Notes: generated by a model not told the origin, from the letters alone. Shown: positions 1 to 10,549, counted from the first letter of the stretch. The stretch: 45,184 nt of DNA from Kluyvera intermedia (GCF_021440345.1 NZ_JAKCNS010000060.1:1-45184), one strand, 5' to 3'. Program-made: numbers and translations.

Positions 1-2
1 AG

Positions 3-31
3 AAAACAAAAAACCCCGCCGAAGCGGGGTT
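3..31 (-). terminator. Intrinsic terminator of the argX-hisR-leuT-proM tRNA operon
   Basis: A perfect 6-bp GC stem (CCCCGC at 14-19, GCGGGG at 24-29) with a CGAA/TTCG tetraloop is followed, on the minus strand, by a long T tract interrupted by one G. It lies 7 bases after the 3' CCA of the last tRNA-Pro gene, so it should end the tRNA transcript. Confidence 0.9.
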
Positions 32-37
32 CAAAAT

Positions 38-114
38 TGGTCGGCGAGAGAGGATTCGAACCTCCGACCCACTGGTCCCAAACCAGTTGCGCTACCAAGC
101 TGCGCTACTCGCCG
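38..114 (-). tRNA. proM: tRNA-Pro(UGG), distal copy
   Basis: This is a 77-nt cloverleaf read on the minus strand with encoded CCA at 38-40. The anticodon loop is UUUGGGA, giving anticodon UGG, and the T arm reads GUUCGAAUCC. The gene looks identical to the second copy at 213-289. It is the last gene of the tRNA operon and the one next to the strong terminator. E. coli K-12 has a single proM here, so one of the two is an extra copy. Confidence 0.95.
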
Positions 115-182
115 AAATACTGCATACTGCTTTTTGAATTTTTAGTTCAATTCGTTTTTTTGTAAACGGAATCTCCGTAAAC

Positions 183-203
183 AAAAAACCCTGCCTTAGC
201 AGG
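183..203 (-). terminator. Terminator-like hairpin between the two proM copies
   Basis: On the minus strand CCTGC-TAAG-GCAGG (190-203) is followed by G and six Ts. The stem is only 5 bp, so it is probably a leaky terminator. It sits directly after the promoter-proximal proM and would lower transcription of the distal copy. Confidence 0.6.
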
Positions 204-212
204 ATTCAAAAT

Positions 213-289
213 TGGTCGGCGAGAGAGGATTCGAACCTCCGACCCACTGGTCCCAAACCAGTTGCGCTACCAAGCTGCGCTACTCGCCG
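213..289 (-). tRNA. proM: tRNA-Pro(UGG), proximal copy
   Basis: This 77-nt tRNA on the minus strand has encoded CCA at 213-215, anticodon UGG in loop UUUGGGA, and acceptor 5' end CGGCGAG. It follows leuT by 47 nt. By operon position it corresponds to the single proM of E. coli; the copy at 38-114 repeats it. Confidence 0.95.
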
Positions 290-336
290 AAATTTTGCTT
301 ACTGCTTTGAACTCTTCGTTCAATTCGTTAAAGTCG

Positions 337-423
337 TGGTGCGAAGGGAGGGACTTGAACCCTCACGTCCGTAAGAACACTAACACCTGAAGCTAGCGCG
401 TCTACCAATTCCGCCACCATCGC
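337..423 (-). tRNA. leuT: tRNA-Leu(CAG)
   Basis: This is an 87-nt class II tRNA on the minus strand with the long variable arm typical of tRNA-Leu. It has encoded CCA at 337-339, anticodon CAG within CUUCAGGUG, and 5' end GCGAUGG. Third gene of the argX-hisR-leuT-proM transcript. Confidence 0.95.
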
Positions 424-447
424 ATGTTCACAACTCTAATCAAATAA

Positions 448-523
448 TGGGGTGGCTAATGGGATTCGAACCCACGACAACTGGAATCACAATCCAGGGC
501 TCTACCAACTGAGCTATAGCCAC
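448..523 (-). tRNA. hisR: tRNA-His(GUG)
   Basis: A minus-strand tRNA with anticodon GUG in loop UUGUGAU and encoded CCA at 448-450. The base just 5' of the acceptor (524 on this strand) encodes the extra G at position -1 that RNase P leaves on tRNA-His, so the mature RNA is one base longer than the interval given. Confidence 0.95.
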
Positions 524-581
524 CACTGCAAATCTTTCCTACGCGGTTATCAAAACCACCGCAGCTCCAGCACCGGGTAAA

Positions 582-658
<77 letters not shown>

Positions 659-679
659 TTAGCGCCGTTGCGGGGTCGG

Positions 680-708
680 ATATTACGGACTTCCTCCCCC
701 GCTGTCTA
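680..708 (-). promoter_or_regulatory. Sigma-70 stable-RNA promoter of the tRNA operon
   Basis: On the minus strand TAGACA (703-708) and TAATAT (680-685) are spaced by exactly 17 bp. The following discriminator CCGACCCCGC is very GC-rich, as in stringently controlled rRNA and tRNA promoters. An AT-rich stretch lies upstream (712-735), consistent with an UP element or Fis region. Confidence 0.85.
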
Positions 709-760
709 GTGCCTTTTTAAAGAAAATTATCGTTTGCTCATGCTTTGCGCGTTTTGTCGC

Positions 761-2146
761 TTATTTCTGCACTTTCTGCACTTCCGGTTTCTGGCTCATG
801 CCAAATACCTTATAAACCAACGTCACAATGGCTAAAAAGAGCGCACCGACAAACAGCGACATACGGGTATCTTCATTGAATCCCATCCCCACTAGCACAC
901 AAACCAGGAACGCCATGGTGACATAGTTAGACCATGGGAACAAAATGGAGCGGAACGGGTGGCTGGCAATCGCTTCTTTGTGGGTACGACGAAAACGCAG
1001 TTGGCTAATCAGGATAACAAACCACGGCACCATCCCCGGTAATACGCTGGCGCTATAGACATAAACAAACACACGCTGTGGGTTTGGAATGATGTAGTTC
1101 AGACATGAGCCAATCAGCAGGATAACAATCGATACGCTTACACCCGCCGCCGGTACGCCACTTTTCGTCACTTTCGCCATCGCCGCCGGGAGCTGACGGT
1201 TTTTCGCCAACGCGTAGAGCATACGCCCGCAGCTATACATGCCGCTGTTACAGCCGGAAAGCGCCGCCGTCAGCACTACGAAGTTAATAATCCCTGCCGC
1301 AGCGGTAATCCCAATTTTGGCGAAGGTCAGTACGAACGGGCTGCCGTTAGTGCCAATTTCATTCCACGGGAAAATAGTGACAATCACAAAAATCGCGCCC
1401 ACATAGAAAATCAGGATGCGCCACAGCACTTTGCCAACTGCACTACGCAAAGTGACCTGTGGATTTTTCGCTTCACCTGCGGTCATACCGATAAGCTCTA
1501 CGCCCTGGTAAGACGCTACCACAATACACAGCGCCGTCAGGAAGCCCTTCCAGCCGCCGGCAAAGAAACCGCCATGCTCAGTCAGATTGCTAAAACCAAT
1601 CGAGGTGCCGCCGTTGCCGAAGCCGAAGAAGATGACCCCAAGACCAATGACAATCATCACGATGATGGTGGTGACTTTAATCATGGCGAACCAGAATTCG
1701 ATTTCACCGTACAGGCGCACCGCGGCCAGGTTTGCTAGCGCGACCAGCCCCACGGCAATCAACGCCGGTATCCACTGCGCCATGTCCGGGAACCAGAACT
1801 GGACGTAAACCCCGATGGCGGTGATTTCCGAGATGCCTACCGCCATCCACATAAACCAGTACGACCAGGCGGTGAGATAGCCGAAGAACGGGCTCATATA
1901 GCGGTGTGCATAGACGGCAAACGAACCGGTCACCGGTTCGATGAATAACATTTCCCCCATCGAGCGCATAATGAAGAAGACAAAAATCCCCGCCAGAATA
2001 TAGGCCAGCAGAACCGAGGGGCCAGCCCACTTCAGGGTACTTGCCGAGCCCATAAACAGGCCGACGCCGATGGTGCCTCCAAGGGCAATTAATTCGATGT
2101 GTCGGGCTTCCAGACCGCGCTGGAGCTCCGGTTTTTTCTCTGCCAT
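761..2146 (-). CDS. yifK: APC-family amino-acid permease YifK (ThrP)
   Basis: An inner-membrane amino-acid/proton symporter of the APC family, called ThrP (threonine/serine transporter) in recent E. coli work. The 461-residue product has about 12 hydrophobic segments, and the N-terminal stretch [20 protein letters not shown] is the classic amino-acid permease signature. The reading frame stays open further upstream, but I chose the ATG at 2146 because AGAGGA precedes it and the protein then begins [11 protein letters not shown] at the family's usual length. It lies downstream of wecG in the same direction, separated by 229 bp, so it probably has its own promoter. In E. coli it is regulated by Lrp and the sRNA GcvB; I cannot prove either site here. 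Confidence 0.95.
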   Translation of the reverse strand: MAEKKPELQRGLEARHIELIALGGTIGVGLFMGSASTLKWAGPSVLLAYILAGIFVFFIMRSMGEMLFIEPVTGSFAVYAHRYMSPFFGYLTAWSYWFMWMAVGISEITAIGVYVQFWFPDMAQWIPALIAVGLVALANLAAVRLYGEIEFWFAMIKVTTIIVMIVIGLGVIFFGFGNGGTSIGFSNLTEHGGFFAGGWKGFLTALCIVVASYQGVELIGMTAGEAKNPQVTLRSAVGKVLWRILIFYVGAIFVIVTIFPWNEIGTNGSPFVLTFAKIGITAAAGIINFVVLTAALSGCNSGMYSCGRMLYALAKNRQLPAAMAKVTKSGVPAAGVSVSIVILLIGSCLNYIIPNPQRVFVYVYSASVLPGMVPWFVILISQLRFRRTHKEAIASHPFRSILFPWSNYVTMAFLVCVLVGMGFNEDTRMSLFVGALFLAIVTLVYKVFGMSQKPEVQKVQK

Positions 2147-2322
2147 AAATCCTCTTGTGTTTGCGTATGCCCGGTCATTGCCGGTTTTTTTATAGTAAAA
2201 AGTAGATGTCTGTCGGATGTGGACGCATGCGTAAAAATACGGATACGTCATCAGGGCATGCGAATGGTTTAACAATTTCGAAAAAATGGCAAATAGAAAT
2301 GAGGAATAAAGTGTCGAAGATG

Positions 2323-2357
2323 TGAACGTATCACGCAGGATATGCGCGATACGTTCA
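2323..2357. other. Inverted repeat between wecG and yifK
   Basis: TGAACGTATC (2323-2332) and GATACGTTCA (2348-2357) are perfect 10-bp arms about a 15-nt spacer, with partial pairing continuing inward (ACGC against GCGC). No T run follows on either strand, so it is not a standard terminator. It may be an end structure of the wec mRNA or an operator for yifK. Confidence 0.6.
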
Positions 2358-2375
2358 GGCTAATACGCAGGATAT

Positions 2376-3116
2376 TCAGAGATTATTGGTGTAGTGCCAG
2401 CGTAAATAGCGCAGCAGGCGCAGCTGACGTTTAATGCGGCTTGGCTGAGACAGCAGACGGTACAACCACTCCAGACCCATGTTCTGCCACACTTTCGGCG
2501 CACGCTTAACGTGACCCGTGAAGACATCATAGGTGCCACCTACGCCCATATACAGCGCGTCAGGATGCACCTGTCGGCAGTCGCGCATCAGGATCTCCTG
2601 CTTCGGCGAGCCCATCGCAACGGTAACAATTTTCGCCCCGCTATCGCGAATGCGTTCGAACAGCGCTGGCCGCTCATCATGCGTAAAATAGCCGTCCTGC
2701 ATGCCGACCAGATTCACGTTCCACTGCTGACGCAGTTTCGCGGCCGTCTCGGCCAACACTTCTGGCTTGCCGCCAATCAGGAATACCGGCGTGCCTTCCG
2801 CTCCCGCCCGCGCCATCAGCGCTTCCCACAGGTCAGCCCCCGCCACGCGTGAAACGTTGGCATCCGGGTATTTCTTGCGAACGGAACGTACCACGCTAAT
2901 ACCGTCGGCGTATTTATACTCCGCCGCGTTAATCAGCGTTCTTACCTCGGCATTATCTTCCAGCGTCAGCATCTTCTCGGCGTTAATCGCCACCAGCGTC
3001 CCCTGCTTCAAATTGCCGTCCGCGTACAGATAGTCCAGCGCGTGCTGCATATTGCGCCAGCCAATCAGCTTCAGGCCGCGCAACGTGTAGGTTGGCACGG
3101 TCAGTGAATCAGCCAT
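2376..3116 (-). CDS. wecG: UDP-ManNAcA transferase (ECA lipid II synthase) WecG
   Basis: Glycosyltransferase of the WecG/TagA/CpsF family (GT26). It transfers N-acetylmannosaminuronic acid from UDP-ManNAcA to undecaprenyl-PP-GlcNAc, making ECA lipid II at the inner face of the cytoplasmic membrane. The 246-residue protein has the expected length; family stretches seen include [30 protein letters not shown] and [10 protein letters not shown], and the C-terminus is basic ([17 protein letters not shown]), fitting membrane association. It is the last gene of the wec cluster. Its start overlaps the end of wzyE by 8 bp, implying translational coupling. Confidence 0.96.
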   Translation of the reverse strand: MADSLTVPTYTLRGLKLIGWRNMQHALDYLYADGNLKQGTLVAINAEKMLTLEDNAEVRTLINAAEYKYADGISVVRSVRKKYPDANVSRVAGADLWEALMARAGAEGTPVFLIGGKPEVLAETAAKLRQQWNVNLVGMQDGYFTHDERPALFERIRDSGAKIVTVAMGSPKQEILMRDCRQVHPDALYMGVGGTYDVFTGHVKRAPKVWQNMGLEWLYRLLSQPSRIKRQLRLLRYLRWHYTNNL

Positions 3117-4467
3117 TTTGTCCCTCTCCTGCGTGCGAAGGGCGTTTTAGCCGCTGATGTATCAGCCCCGCACTTTCAAACAACCAGTACAACAGTTTTG
3201 CCACCAGCAAGCAGACCCCAAAAATAACCATAAAGAAGACCACGCGGGAGCCAAAGGAATCCAGCCCTTCACGAGCCAGCACGATCATATTGAAGATCGC
3301 ACCGAAACAGAAACTATGCAGAATCGCTGATTTATAGCGATTGGGCTCCTGGTTGCCCAGCATATACAGCCAGTCGAACCATTTGATAATCAACCCTACC
3401 GCCACCGCACCCAACGGCACAAACCACATACCGCCCATGACCACCAGCGAACCGATCAGCGTTGGGGAGATAGCCAGCCCGGAATGGTTATTCAAAACTT
3501 CCCAGGTAAAGTAGTTGGCCGTATTCAGCACAATGCCAGGCCGGGACGGCCACAGCCAGCTGGGGATAAAGACGTAGAAGTCGCGCACCATCGGCGCCAG
3601 CCCCTGGAACTCTATCTTGTCGTAGTGTTGCAGCAGCAGCGCCAGGTTTTCCCACGGCGAGAAAGTATCGCGCGTCAGATAGAGGAAGGTGTAAAACGCT
3701 TCATCACCGCTCACATCCATGCCATAACGCTTAAGCGCCAGCCAGAACATGCCGACAATTCCCATCACGCCCGCGGCCGCCAGCATCCACAGCGAAATCC
3801 AGCCGCGAATAATTCCGATAAACAGGAAGATAGCGAAGGCAATGATGATATTTGCACGCGTACCACCAACGATAGCGTAGGTCAGCAGACCAAACGCGAC
3901 GGTAGCGATCAGAAAACCTATCCACGCCTTCCAGCTGGGCTTCAGGAAATAGACCACCAGCATCGCCGGAATAAAGAAGTAGAAGAAGCGTTTGAGTGCG
4001 ACTCCGGACACTTCGCTGGAGAAAATCTGGCTATACGAATGCAGCTTAAACAGCAGGAATCCGTTATGCAGGAAGAACGTGCCAACGGTAAACAGCGCCA
4101 GCCCCATCAACAGGATCCAGGTAATGTGCGTCTCGACCCGGTTCATGGTGAACAACGGGCGGCGCGGTGCGCTGGCGGTTGCCGAGCGTAACCGGGTTTT
4201 GTAGGTGACGTAGTACACCGCGTAGAAGCAGACCGAAATCAGCAGCGTTTGCAGCAGCACATCCGGCGGCGACACACCGACACCAAAACGGAACACCAGC
4301 GTACAGGTCAGCGGGAAACCGAAGAAAAAGGTCAGCAAAAACAGCAGCGAGAAGAAGACGTTGAAGTTAAAGCGCACGCGGCGGAATTCAAACCACGTCA
4401 ATGTACCGATAAACAGCGTCGACAACAGCCAGACGGCAAACAGCCCGGTAAATTGCATTTCGCTCAT
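3109..4467 (-). CDS. wzyE: ECA polymerase WzyE
   Basis: Polytopic inner-membrane polymerase that joins the ECA trisaccharide repeats on the undecaprenyl carrier at the periplasmic face. The 452-residue product has about 11 predicted membrane spans and family stretches such as [26 protein letters not shown] and [14 protein letters not shown] chose the ATG at 4467, preceded by GGAGAGGCGGT, over an in-frame ATG 39 nt upstream because it forms an ATGA overlap with the wecF stop and gives the normal N-terminus. The C-terminal tail after [13 protein letters not shown] is variable in this family. Confidence 0.95.
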   Translation of the reverse strand: MSEMQFTGLFAVWLLSTLFIGTLTWFEFRRVRFNFNVFFSLLFLLTFFFGFPLTCTLVFRFGVGVSPPDVLLQTLLISVCFYAVYYVTYKTRLRSATASAPRRPLFTMNRVETHITWILLMGLALFTVGTFFLHNGFLLFKLHSYSQIFSSEVSGVALKRFFYFFIPAMLVVYFLKPSWKAWIGFLIATVAFGLLTYAIVGGTRANIIIAFAIFLFIGIIRGWISLWMLAAAGVMGIVGMFWLALKRYGMDVSGDEAFYTFLYLTRDTFSPWENLALLLQHYDKIEFQGLAPMVRDFYVFIPSWLWPSRPGIVLNTANYFTWEVLNNHSGLAISPTLIGSLVVMGGMWFVPLGAVAVGLIIKWFDWLYMLGNQEPNRYKSAILHSFCFGAIFNMIVLAREGLDSFGSRVVFFMVIFGVCLLVAKLLYWLFESAGLIHQRLKRPSHAGEGQNG

Positions 4468-5543
4468 ACCGCCTCTCCTGCCGCCAGTTTCAGCGCCCGA
4501 GACCACAGCGCCAGATAGTTAGGTTTGAAAAAGGCGATGTCGTTTTTATCGACCAGCGCCAGCTGCCGCTGCGCTTCACGCACCACCGGCACGGTCAGCT
4601 CATCATCGGTAAACAGGACCGGTATGTGCTGCTCGGCCATGTCCTGCCAAAACGGGTTCTGCCGATTCAGCACACAGGGGATCCCCGCCTGAATCAACAA
4701 ACAAAGCGTGCCAATCCCCTGCTGGCGGGCAAAAATAAAGTAGCCCAAATCACAACGGCGTAATAGCGCGAGATAGTCATCAAACTCGAGTTTTTCGCGC
4801 AGAATCTGCACATTGTCATCGCTAAACAGTGCTTGGGCGGCGCCGCTGACTTCAGCAATATAGCCGTCATTGTTCGCGGGGTAGCCCATCGGGACAATCA
4901 CATTCACCGTGTCGCCGAACTGCTGATGTACCGCCTTCAGCGCGGCAACGTGTTGGTTACTGCGGTCGCCAGAGTTGCCCACCAGAATGGTCAGTTTGCC
5001 GTCGCGCGGCGTGGTATCGGCTAACCCGTTCAGGGTCGGATCCATTCGCGTTGGGAAATAGAGCAGCTCGCCCGGGACCTGACGATGCAGGGCGGCAAAA
5101 TAATTGAGATCGCCACGGGTGGCGAACACCCGCCCAACCCGTCCCTGCGCCATACGCCGCAACGGGTAGAACAGGCGAAACTTCAGGCCGCGGGAAACTT
5201 CATACAAATCCGCGCCCCAGATATGCCAGTTGACCTGCGATGGCTTCAGGCCGCCGCTGAGCAGAGCCAGCCAAATCCCGGTATTAAATTGACCGTGGAA
5301 GAAGAACCGCTGCTGGCGATTTGCTTTGGCTTTCGCGATGACGGCTTTCGCCAGCGCTGATTTATCGGTATAGCAGTCAATCGCCAGCGAGGGAAACGCC
5401 GCCGACAGGCCCTCTTCTTTGCTCACCACCATAAACTGACGAGCGTGCGCATGCTCTACGGCAAGCTCATCGGCAAAAAACCGCAGCACCGTCTGGTTAT
5501 GATGAGGGATATCCGACCCCAGGATGTGTATCAGTTCGGTCAT
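4464..5543 (-). CDS. wecF: TDP-Fuc4NAc:lipid II Fuc4NAc transferase WecF
   Basis: Adds 4-acetamido-4,6-dideoxy-D-galactose from dTDP-Fuc4NAc to ECA lipid II, giving lipid III, the complete trisaccharide. The 359-residue protein has the usual length and begins [20 protein letters not shown] as in other WecF (RffT, GT56) proteins. Further family features include [10 protein letters not shown] and [12 protein letters not shown]. It is soluble or peripheral with no membrane span. The start overlaps the wzxE stop by 4 bp and its own stop overlaps the wzyE start. Confidence 0.96.
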   Translation of the reverse strand: MTELIHILGSDIPHHNQTVLRFFADELAVEHAHARQFMVVSKEEGLSAAFPSLAIDCYTDKSALAKAVIAKAKANRQQRFFFHGQFNTGIWLALLSGGLKPSQVNWHIWGADLYEVSRGLKFRLFYPLRRMAQGRVGRVFATRGDLNYFAALHRQVPGELLYFPTRMDPTLNGLADTTPRDGKLTILVGNSGDRSNQHVAALKAVHQQFGDTVNVIVPMGYPANNDGYIAEVSGAAQALFSDDNVQILREKLEFDDYLALLRRCDLGYFIFARQQGIGTLCLLIQAGIPCVLNRQNPFWQDMAEQHIPVLFTDDELTVPVVREAQRQLALVDKNDIAFFKPNYLALWSRALKLAAGEAV

Positions 5544-6790
5544 TGCCGTTTACGCCAAATGAAAAATACGCCGCAGCACAGCGTGAAATAAACAATATAG
5601 GTTGCCATGTAGGCCTGCGCTGCCCCCAGCGCACCGTGTGCGGGGATCAGCCAGTGAGAAAACGCCGCCAGCAACGCAAACTGGCTCAATTCGGCCAGAA
5701 TATAAAAACGCAGCGACGCCCTGGCAATCACTAAATAACCAAAAACGTAAGCGCCTACTTTCAGTACATCGCCCACCAACTGCCATGCAAACAGGTCGCG
5801 CATGGCGGTAAATTTCGCCGAGAACAACAGCCAGATAGCAAAGTCGCGCAGCAGCCAAACCGTCAGACTGGCAGCCGCCACTGCCGGCAATACAAACTTC
5901 AGCGAACGACCAATCTCACGGGAAACATCCTGCTTCGCGGTCAGCCGCGACAGCGTTGGCAGCAAATAGACGCTAAACGAGGCGGTGATAAACTGCAGGT
6001 AGGCGTCGGAAATACTGCTCACGCCCTGCCAAATCCCCACCTCATCCCAACTGTAGTGTGCGGCCATCAGATTTCGCATCATCACGTAAGCCACCGGCAT
6101 GGTGACAGAGGTGATAAGCGCCATCAGAGTGAACTTGCCAAGCTGGCTCGCCAGCGCCGCATCCCAGCGCGGTTTCAGGTATTCCCATGGGATAATCCCA
6201 CGTCGGGAAAGCATCACCGCAGCGGGAATAACAATCAGCGCCGGAACCAGCGCCAGTCCGAGCAGCGCACCTTCGTAGCCACCCAGCCGATAACAGGCGT
6301 AATAGGCCACCACGCCGATCAGGCTACCTGCAATCAGCGACAGCGCATTCCCGGCCGCATCGCGGAAGCCTTTCATCAGCGCCAGCAGCAGGTTCGCCCA
6401 GGCGATCCCCATCTGAACCAGCGCGACCAAACGCACCAGCCCCTGGTAATCAGTATGACCAAATAGCCCCTGGCTTATCGGGGCTGCCGCCAGCAGGAAA
6501 ATCACCGCCAGCAGCGTTGAAAACCCCAGCACCATCGCCGAGGACGTTCCCACCACCTGACGCAAGTGCATTGGGTCGTCGTGATGCTGAGCAACCAGTT
6601 TGGTCACGCCGTTAAAGATACCGGCCCCAGCCAGCACGCCAAGTACCGTCACCAGTTGGCGGAAGTTCCCCGCCTGACCAACGCCAGAAGGGCCAAACGA
6701 GACCGCCAGCAGCTTAACCACCAACAGCCCAACGCCAATTTTTACCAGCGTGGACGCGGCGGTCCACACTGAAGCTTTAGCCAGTGACAT
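5540..6790 (-). CDS. wzxE: ECA lipid III flippase WzxE
   Basis: Membrane flippase of the polysaccharide transport (MOP/PST) superfamily that moves undecaprenyl-linked ECA trisaccharide across the inner membrane. At 416 residues it has the usual length with about 12 hydrophobic helices. The N-terminus [20 protein letters not shown] is a typical Wzx first helix. It starts one base after the wecE stop and overlaps wecF by 4 bp, in the order flippase, Fuc4NAc transferase, polymerase, ManNAcA transferase. Confidence 0.95.
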   Translation of the reverse strand: MSLAKASVWTAASTLVKIGVGLLVVKLLAVSFGPSGVGQAGNFRQLVTVLGVLAGAGIFNGVTKLVAQHHDDPMHLRQVVGTSSAMVLGFSTLLAVIFLLAAAPISQGLFGHTDYQGLVRLVALVQMGIAWANLLLALMKGFRDAAGNALSLIAGSLIGVVAYYACYRLGGYEGALLGLALVPALIVIPAAVMLSRRGIIPWEYLKPRWDAALASQLGKFTLMALITSVTMPVAYVMMRNLMAAHYSWDEVGIWQGVSSISDAYLQFITASFSVYLLPTLSRLTAKQDVSREIGRSLKFVLPAVAAASLTVWLLRDFAIWLLFSAKFTAMRDLFAWQLVGDVLKVGAYVFGYLVIARASLRFYILAELSQFALLAAFSHWLIPAHGALGAAQAYMATYIVYFTLCCGVFFIWRKRQ

Positions 6791-6791
6791 A

Positions 6792-7922
6792 TCAGGCGAA
6801 GTAGCTCAGCAGCGTATTGATAACCGTACGCTGATCAACCGGCGACAGATTGTAGAATAGCGGCAATCGAAGTAAACGCTCACTTTCTTTCGTAGTGTGA
6901 CGATCTTCGCCGCGAAACTCGCCAAACTTCTCGCCCGCCGGGCAAGAATGCAGCGGGATATAGTGGAACACCGCCAGAATTTCGGCTTCTTTCAGCCAGC
7001 TAATTAGCGCGCTACGGTCTTCAACATCGCGCAGCTTAATGTAAAACATGTGCGCGTTGTGCCCACAGCCTTCCGGGATCACCGGCAGGTCAATGCGGCC
7101 AGCAGTTGCCAGCGGCAAGAAGGCGTCATAGTAGCTCTGCCACAGAGACAAGCGCTGTTTATTGATACGTTCGGCCGCTTCCAGCTGCGCCCACAAATAG
7201 GCCGCCTGCAGATCGGACATCAGGTAGCTGGAACCAATATCGCGCCAGGTGTATTTATCCACCAGCCCACGGAAAAACTGACTGCGGTTGGTACCTTTCT
7301 CGCGGATAATTTCCGCCCGCTCAACCAGCGCACGATCGTTAATCAGCGTCGCGCCGCCTTCACCGCCAGCGGTGTAGTTTTTGGTTTCGTGGAAGCTAAA
7401 ACAGCCAATATGGCCAATCGAGCCCAGCGCACGGCCTTTGTAGGTCGACATCACGCCCTGCGCGGCATCTTCCACCACGAACAGGTTATATTTCTTCGCC
7501 AGCGCCATGATGGTATCCATCTCACAGGCCACGCCCGCGTAATGAACTGGCACAATCGCGCGGGTTTTATCGGTGATGGCCGCTTCAATCTGCGTCTCAT
7601 CGATATTCATCGTCTCTTTGTGGACATCGACAAACACAATCTTCGCACCGCGCAGCACAAAGGCATTGGCGGTCGAAACGAAGGTATAGCTCGGCATGAT
7701 CACTTCATCGCCCGGCTGGATATCCAGCAGAATAGCAGCCATCTCCAGAGAAGCAGTGCAGGACGGCGTCAGCAGGACTTTGGCGCTGCCGAAACGTTGT
7801 TCCATCCACTGTTGGCAGCGACGGGTAAAACCGCCATCGCCGCACAGTTTGCCGCTACCCATCGCGGATTGCATGTAATCGAGTTCGGTACCCACGACCG
7901 GTGGGGCATTAAATGGGATCAT
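6792..7922 (-). CDS. wecE: dTDP-4-dehydro-6-deoxy-D-glucose transaminase WecE
   Basis: PLP-dependent sugar aminotransferase (DegT/DnrJ/EryC1 family). It converts dTDP-4-keto-6-deoxyglucose and glutamate into dTDP-4-amino-4,6-dideoxygalactose, a precursor of Fuc4NAc. The product is 376 residues, the E. coli length, when started at the ATG at 7922 (MIPFNAPPVVGTE); an in-frame ATG 36 nt upstream lies inside the end of wecD and is unlikely. The PLP lysine lies in SFHETKNYTAGGEGG, and FVVEDAAQGV carries the cofactor-binding aspartate. It follows wecD by 4 bp. Confidence 0.95.
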   Translation of the reverse strand: MIPFNAPPVVGTELDYMQSAMGSGKLCGDGGFTRRCQQWMEQRFGSAKVLLTPSCTASLEMAAILLDIQPGDEVIMPSYTFVSTANAFVLRGAKIVFVDVHKETMNIDETQIEAAITDKTRAIVPVHYAGVACEMDTIMALAKKYNLFVVEDAAQGVMSTYKGRALGSIGHIGCFSFHETKNYTAGGEGGATLINDRALVERAEIIREKGTNRSQFFRGLVDKYTWRDIGSSYLMSDLQAAYLWAQLEAAERINKQRLSLWQSYYDAFLPLATAGRIDLPVIPEGCGHNAHMFYIKLRDVEDRSALISWLKEAEILAVFHYIPLHSCPAGEKFGEFRGEDRHTTKESERLLRLPLFYNLSPVDQRTVINTLLSYFA

Positions 7923-7926
7923 GATG

Positions 7927-8601
7927 TCACCTGTATAGCCAGTAAGCGGTGCTGACAACGTTAGCCCCGCTGTGAATATAGCGTTGAAGTGCTGCGGTAT
8001 TGCCGGCTTGCGTCGCCACCCGTAGCGTCGAAAGGCCGCGGGTATGCGCCCAGCGCACCGCCGCCTGCATCAGTTCTGCGCCCGCGCCGCGCCCGGCCAG
8101 CAGGCCAATACGCGCTTCGTGGGCGTTCAATTCTCGTAGGGAAACAAAGGCGCGAATAGCCAGGCTATCATCGCGAAAAATCAGGCACTGATTATCAAAG
8201 GTGCCTTTGACTGCGTTCTCTATCCATTGTGCATAAAAACGGCCGCTGGCATCAGGGGCATACCACGGCGCACGAAAGCGGCTTAAGGCAAATGCCTGGG
8301 CCGCCAGTTGCCGCAGCGCTGGAATATCTGACTCGACCGCCACTTGAGCTTGGGTGCTGGCTGTGGACGTAACTGGTAGCGCGAGATCGATCTCCCCTTC
8401 AACCAGCTGAAAGCCCAGCTGCTGAAGAGCATCAAGCTCTGCCGTTTGATGCCCGGCGATTTTCACCTGCACCCGCGACCAGCCCGCCAACCGTTCGGTG
8501 GTCAGCGGCGGGGCGTCATCGGCAAGGCGGACAATCGCGCTATTGACGTTGAAAAACTGATTTTCCCACGTCAGGGATTCAATATTGGCGCGGACGGGCA
8601 C
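7927..8601 (-). CDS. wecD: dTDP-fucosamine acetyltransferase WecD
   Basis: GNAT-fold N-acetyltransferase that acetylates dTDP-4-amino-4,6-dideoxygalactose with acetyl-CoA to form dTDP-Fuc4NAc. I start it at GTG 8601: GGAG lies 7 bases upstream, the product begins with the family sequence [16 protein letters not shown], and the length is then 224 residues as in E. coli. The earlier in-frame ATG at 8628 is deeper inside rffH and lacks a good ribosome site. The C-terminal acetyl-CoA segment ([19 protein letters not shown]) is a recognisable GNAT motif A. The gene overlaps rffH by 23 bp. Confidence 0.93.
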   Translation of the reverse strand: MPVRANIESLTWENQFFNVNSAIVRLADDAPPLTTERLAGWSRVQVKIAGHQTAELDALQQLGFQLVEGEIDLALPVTSTASTQAQVAVESDIPALRQLAAQAFALSRFRAPWYAPDASGRFYAQWIENAVKGTFDNQCLIFRDDSLAIRAFVSLRELNAHEARIGLLAGRGAGAELMQAAVRWAHTRGLSTLRVATQAGNTAALQRYIHSGANVVSTAYWLYR

Positions 8602-9460
8602 GAAGAAGCTCCAGCAGGTATTGGCCATAGCCCGTTTTCGACAGCCGCGCCGCGGCGCGTTTCACGCCATCGTCGTCCAGCCAGCCGTTGCGCCAGGCAA
8701 TTTCTTCCAGACAGGCAATTTTAAAGCCCTGCCGTTTTTCCACCGTCTGCACAAACATACTCGCCTCAATCAGGCTGTCGTGCGTGCCGGTATCCAGCCA
8801 GGCAAAGCCGCGCCCCAGCAGTTCAACGGTCAGCTTGCCATCGTCGAGATACATCTGGTTGAGGGAGGTAATCTCCAGCTCACCGCGTTCCGACGGCTTC
8901 ACGCGCTTGGCATACTCCACAACGTCGCCGTCATAGAAATAAAGGCCGGTTACCGCCCAGTTGGATTTCGGCTGTTTTGGCTTCTCTTCCAGCGACAGCG
9001 CATGGAAGTTATCGTCAAACTCGACCACGCCGAAACGTTCCGGGTCCATCACCTGATAGCCAAACACTGTGGCCCCTTCGGTTCGGGACGCCACGTGACG
9101 CAGTTTCGGGCTAAAGCCCTGGCCAAAGAAGACATTATCGCCCAACACCAGGCAGGACGGTTCGCCGTTCAGGAACGTTTCACCGATGATAAACGCCTGC
9201 GCCAGGCCGTCAGGGCTTGGCTGTTCGGCATACTGCAACGAGATACCAAATTCACTGCCGTCGCCCAGCAGACGCTGGAAGCTGCTTTTATCTTCCGGGG
9301 TAGTGATAATCAAAATGTCACGAATACCCGCCAGCATCAGCACCGACAGCGGATAGTAAATCATCGGTTTGTCATAAATAGGCAGCAGCTGTTTCGACAC
9401 ACCGCGGGTGATTGGGTGCAGGCGTGAGCCCGACCCACCAGCCAGAATAATGCCTTTCAT
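8579..9460 (-). CDS. rffH: Glucose-1-phosphate thymidylyltransferase RffH
   Basis: Makes dTDP-glucose from dTTP and glucose-1-phosphate, the first step to dTDP-Fuc4NAc; a second enzyme of this type, RmlA, often serves O antigen elsewhere. The 293-residue protein begins with the nucleotidyltransferase signature [20 protein letters not shown], and also carries LGDNVFFG and [20 protein letters not shown]. Length and order match the RmlA/RffH family. It lies 21 bp after rffG and overlaps wecD at its 3' end. Confidence 0.96.
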   Translation of the reverse strand: MKGIILAGGSGSRLHPITRGVSKQLLPIYDKPMIYYPLSVLMLAGIRDILIITTPEDKSSFQRLLGDGSEFGISLQYAEQPSPDGLAQAFIIGETFLNGEPSCLVLGDNVFFGQGFSPKLRHVASRTEGATVFGYQVMDPERFGVVEFDDNFHALSLEEKPKQPKSNWAVTGLYFYDGDVVEYAKRVKPSERGELEITSLNQMYLDDGKLTVELLGRGFAWLDTGTHDSLIEASMFVQTVEKRQGFKIACLEEIAWRNGWLDDDGVKRAAARLSKTGYGQYLLELLRARPRQY

Positions 9461-9481
9461 TGCTTTTCCTCCTCCGGGAGT

Positions 9482-10549
9482 TTAGCCCTTCAGACCCAGG
9501 CGTTCGCCCTGATAGCTGCCATCCTGCACCTGCTTCCACCAGCTTTCATTGGCAAGGTACCACTGCACCGTTTTGCGCATTCCACTTTCAAAGGTCTCTT
9601 CCGGCGTCCAGCCCAGCTCACGGGCAATTTTTGCCGCATCAATCGCGTAACGCAGGTCGTGACCGGGACGGTCGGCAACAAAGGTGATCAGATCATGATA
9701 ACGCGCAATGCCCTGCGGCTTCTGCGGCACCAGTTCTTCCAGCAGAGAACAAATTGTCTCGACGACGTCGAGATTTTTACGTTCGTTGTGGCCACCGATA
9801 TTGTAGGTCTCGCCAACTGCCCCTTCAGTTGCCACCCGATACAAAGCCCGGGCGTGATCGTCAACGTACAGCCAGTCACGGATCTGCTGCCCGTTGCCGT
9901 ATACCGGCAGCGGTTTACCCGCCAGCGCGTTGAGAATGGTCAGCGGGATCAGTTTTTCCGGGAAGTGATAGGGGCCGTAGTTATTCGAACAGTTGGTAAT
10001 CAGCGTCGGCAGCCCGTAGGTGCGCAGCCAGGCGCGCACCAGATGATCGCTGCTGGCTTTCGATGCGGAGTAAGGGCTGCTTGGCGCATACGGTGTGGTT
10101 TCGGTAAAGAAATCATCCACTGAATGCAGATCGCCATACACTTCATCAGTGGAAATATGATGGAAGCGAAACGCCGCTTTAGCACCCTCTTCAAGCGCAG
10201 ACCAGTAAGCGCGAGCGGCCTCCAGCAGCGTGTAGGTGCCAACGATATTGGTTTCAATAAATGCCGCCGGGCCGTCGATCGAACGATCGACGTGGCTTTC
10301 TGCCGCCAGGTGCATCACCACATCCGGACGATACTGCGCAAAGACGCGATTTAACTCGCTGCGATCGCAGATATCGACCTGTTCAAAGGCAAAGCGCTCA
10401 TCATGCGCGACCGGTGCCAGCGAAGTCAGGTTGCCAGCATAGGTGAGTTTGTCGACCACCACCACGCAGTCCGGCGTGTGGTTGATAATATGGCGCACTA
10501 CCGCTGAGCCAATAAAGCCCGCGCCGCCGGTCACCAGGATACGTTTCAA
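9482..10549 (-). CDS. rffG: dTDP-glucose 4,6-dehydratase RffG
   Basis: Extended short-chain dehydrogenase that turns dTDP-glucose into dTDP-4-keto-6-deoxyglucose with bound NAD+. The 355-residue protein has the glycine-rich TGGAGFIG at residues 7-14, the active-site STDEVYGDL segment and the YSASK catalytic Tyr-Lys pair. The start overlaps the wecC stop by 4 bp (ATGA), so the two are probably translationally coupled. An rmlB paralogue for O antigen would lie elsewhere. Confidence 0.96.
   Translation of the reverse strand: MKRILVTGGAGFIGSAVVRHIINHTPDCVVVVDKLTYAGNLTSLAPVAHDERFAFEQVDICDRSELNRVFAQYRPDVVMHLAAESHVDRSIDGPAAFIETNIVGTYTLLEAARAYWSALEEGAKAAFRFHHISTDEVYGDLHSVDDFFTETTPYAPSSPYSASKASSDHLVRAWLRTYGLPTLITNCSNNYGPYHFPEKLIPLTILNALAGKPLPVYGNGQQIRDWLYVDDHARALYRVATEGAVGETYNIGGHNERKNLDVVETICSLLEELVPQKPQGIARYHDLITFVADRPGHDLRYAIDAAKIARELGWTPEETFESGMRKTVQWYLANESWWKQVQDGSYQGERLGLKG

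Larger units (their letters stand above)
9..330. repeat. Tandem duplication of the proM unit (period 175 bp)
   Basis: Two units, each made of a hairpin plus T tract, the proM tRNA and about 40 bp of upstream flank, repeat with a period of 175 bp. The tRNA genes are identical, while hairpins and flanks have diverged: GGGG/CCCC in one stem versus CAGG/CCTG in the other, and related but different TTCAATTCGTT flanks. The duplication is therefore not brand new. Unit ends are approximate. Confidence 0.8.

Noticed and set aside
2169-2194. Hairpin with a T run upstream of yifK on the plus strand
   Set aside because: The stem is only 4 bp (CCGG/CCGG) and no plus-strand gene precedes it, so a terminator role is unlikely.
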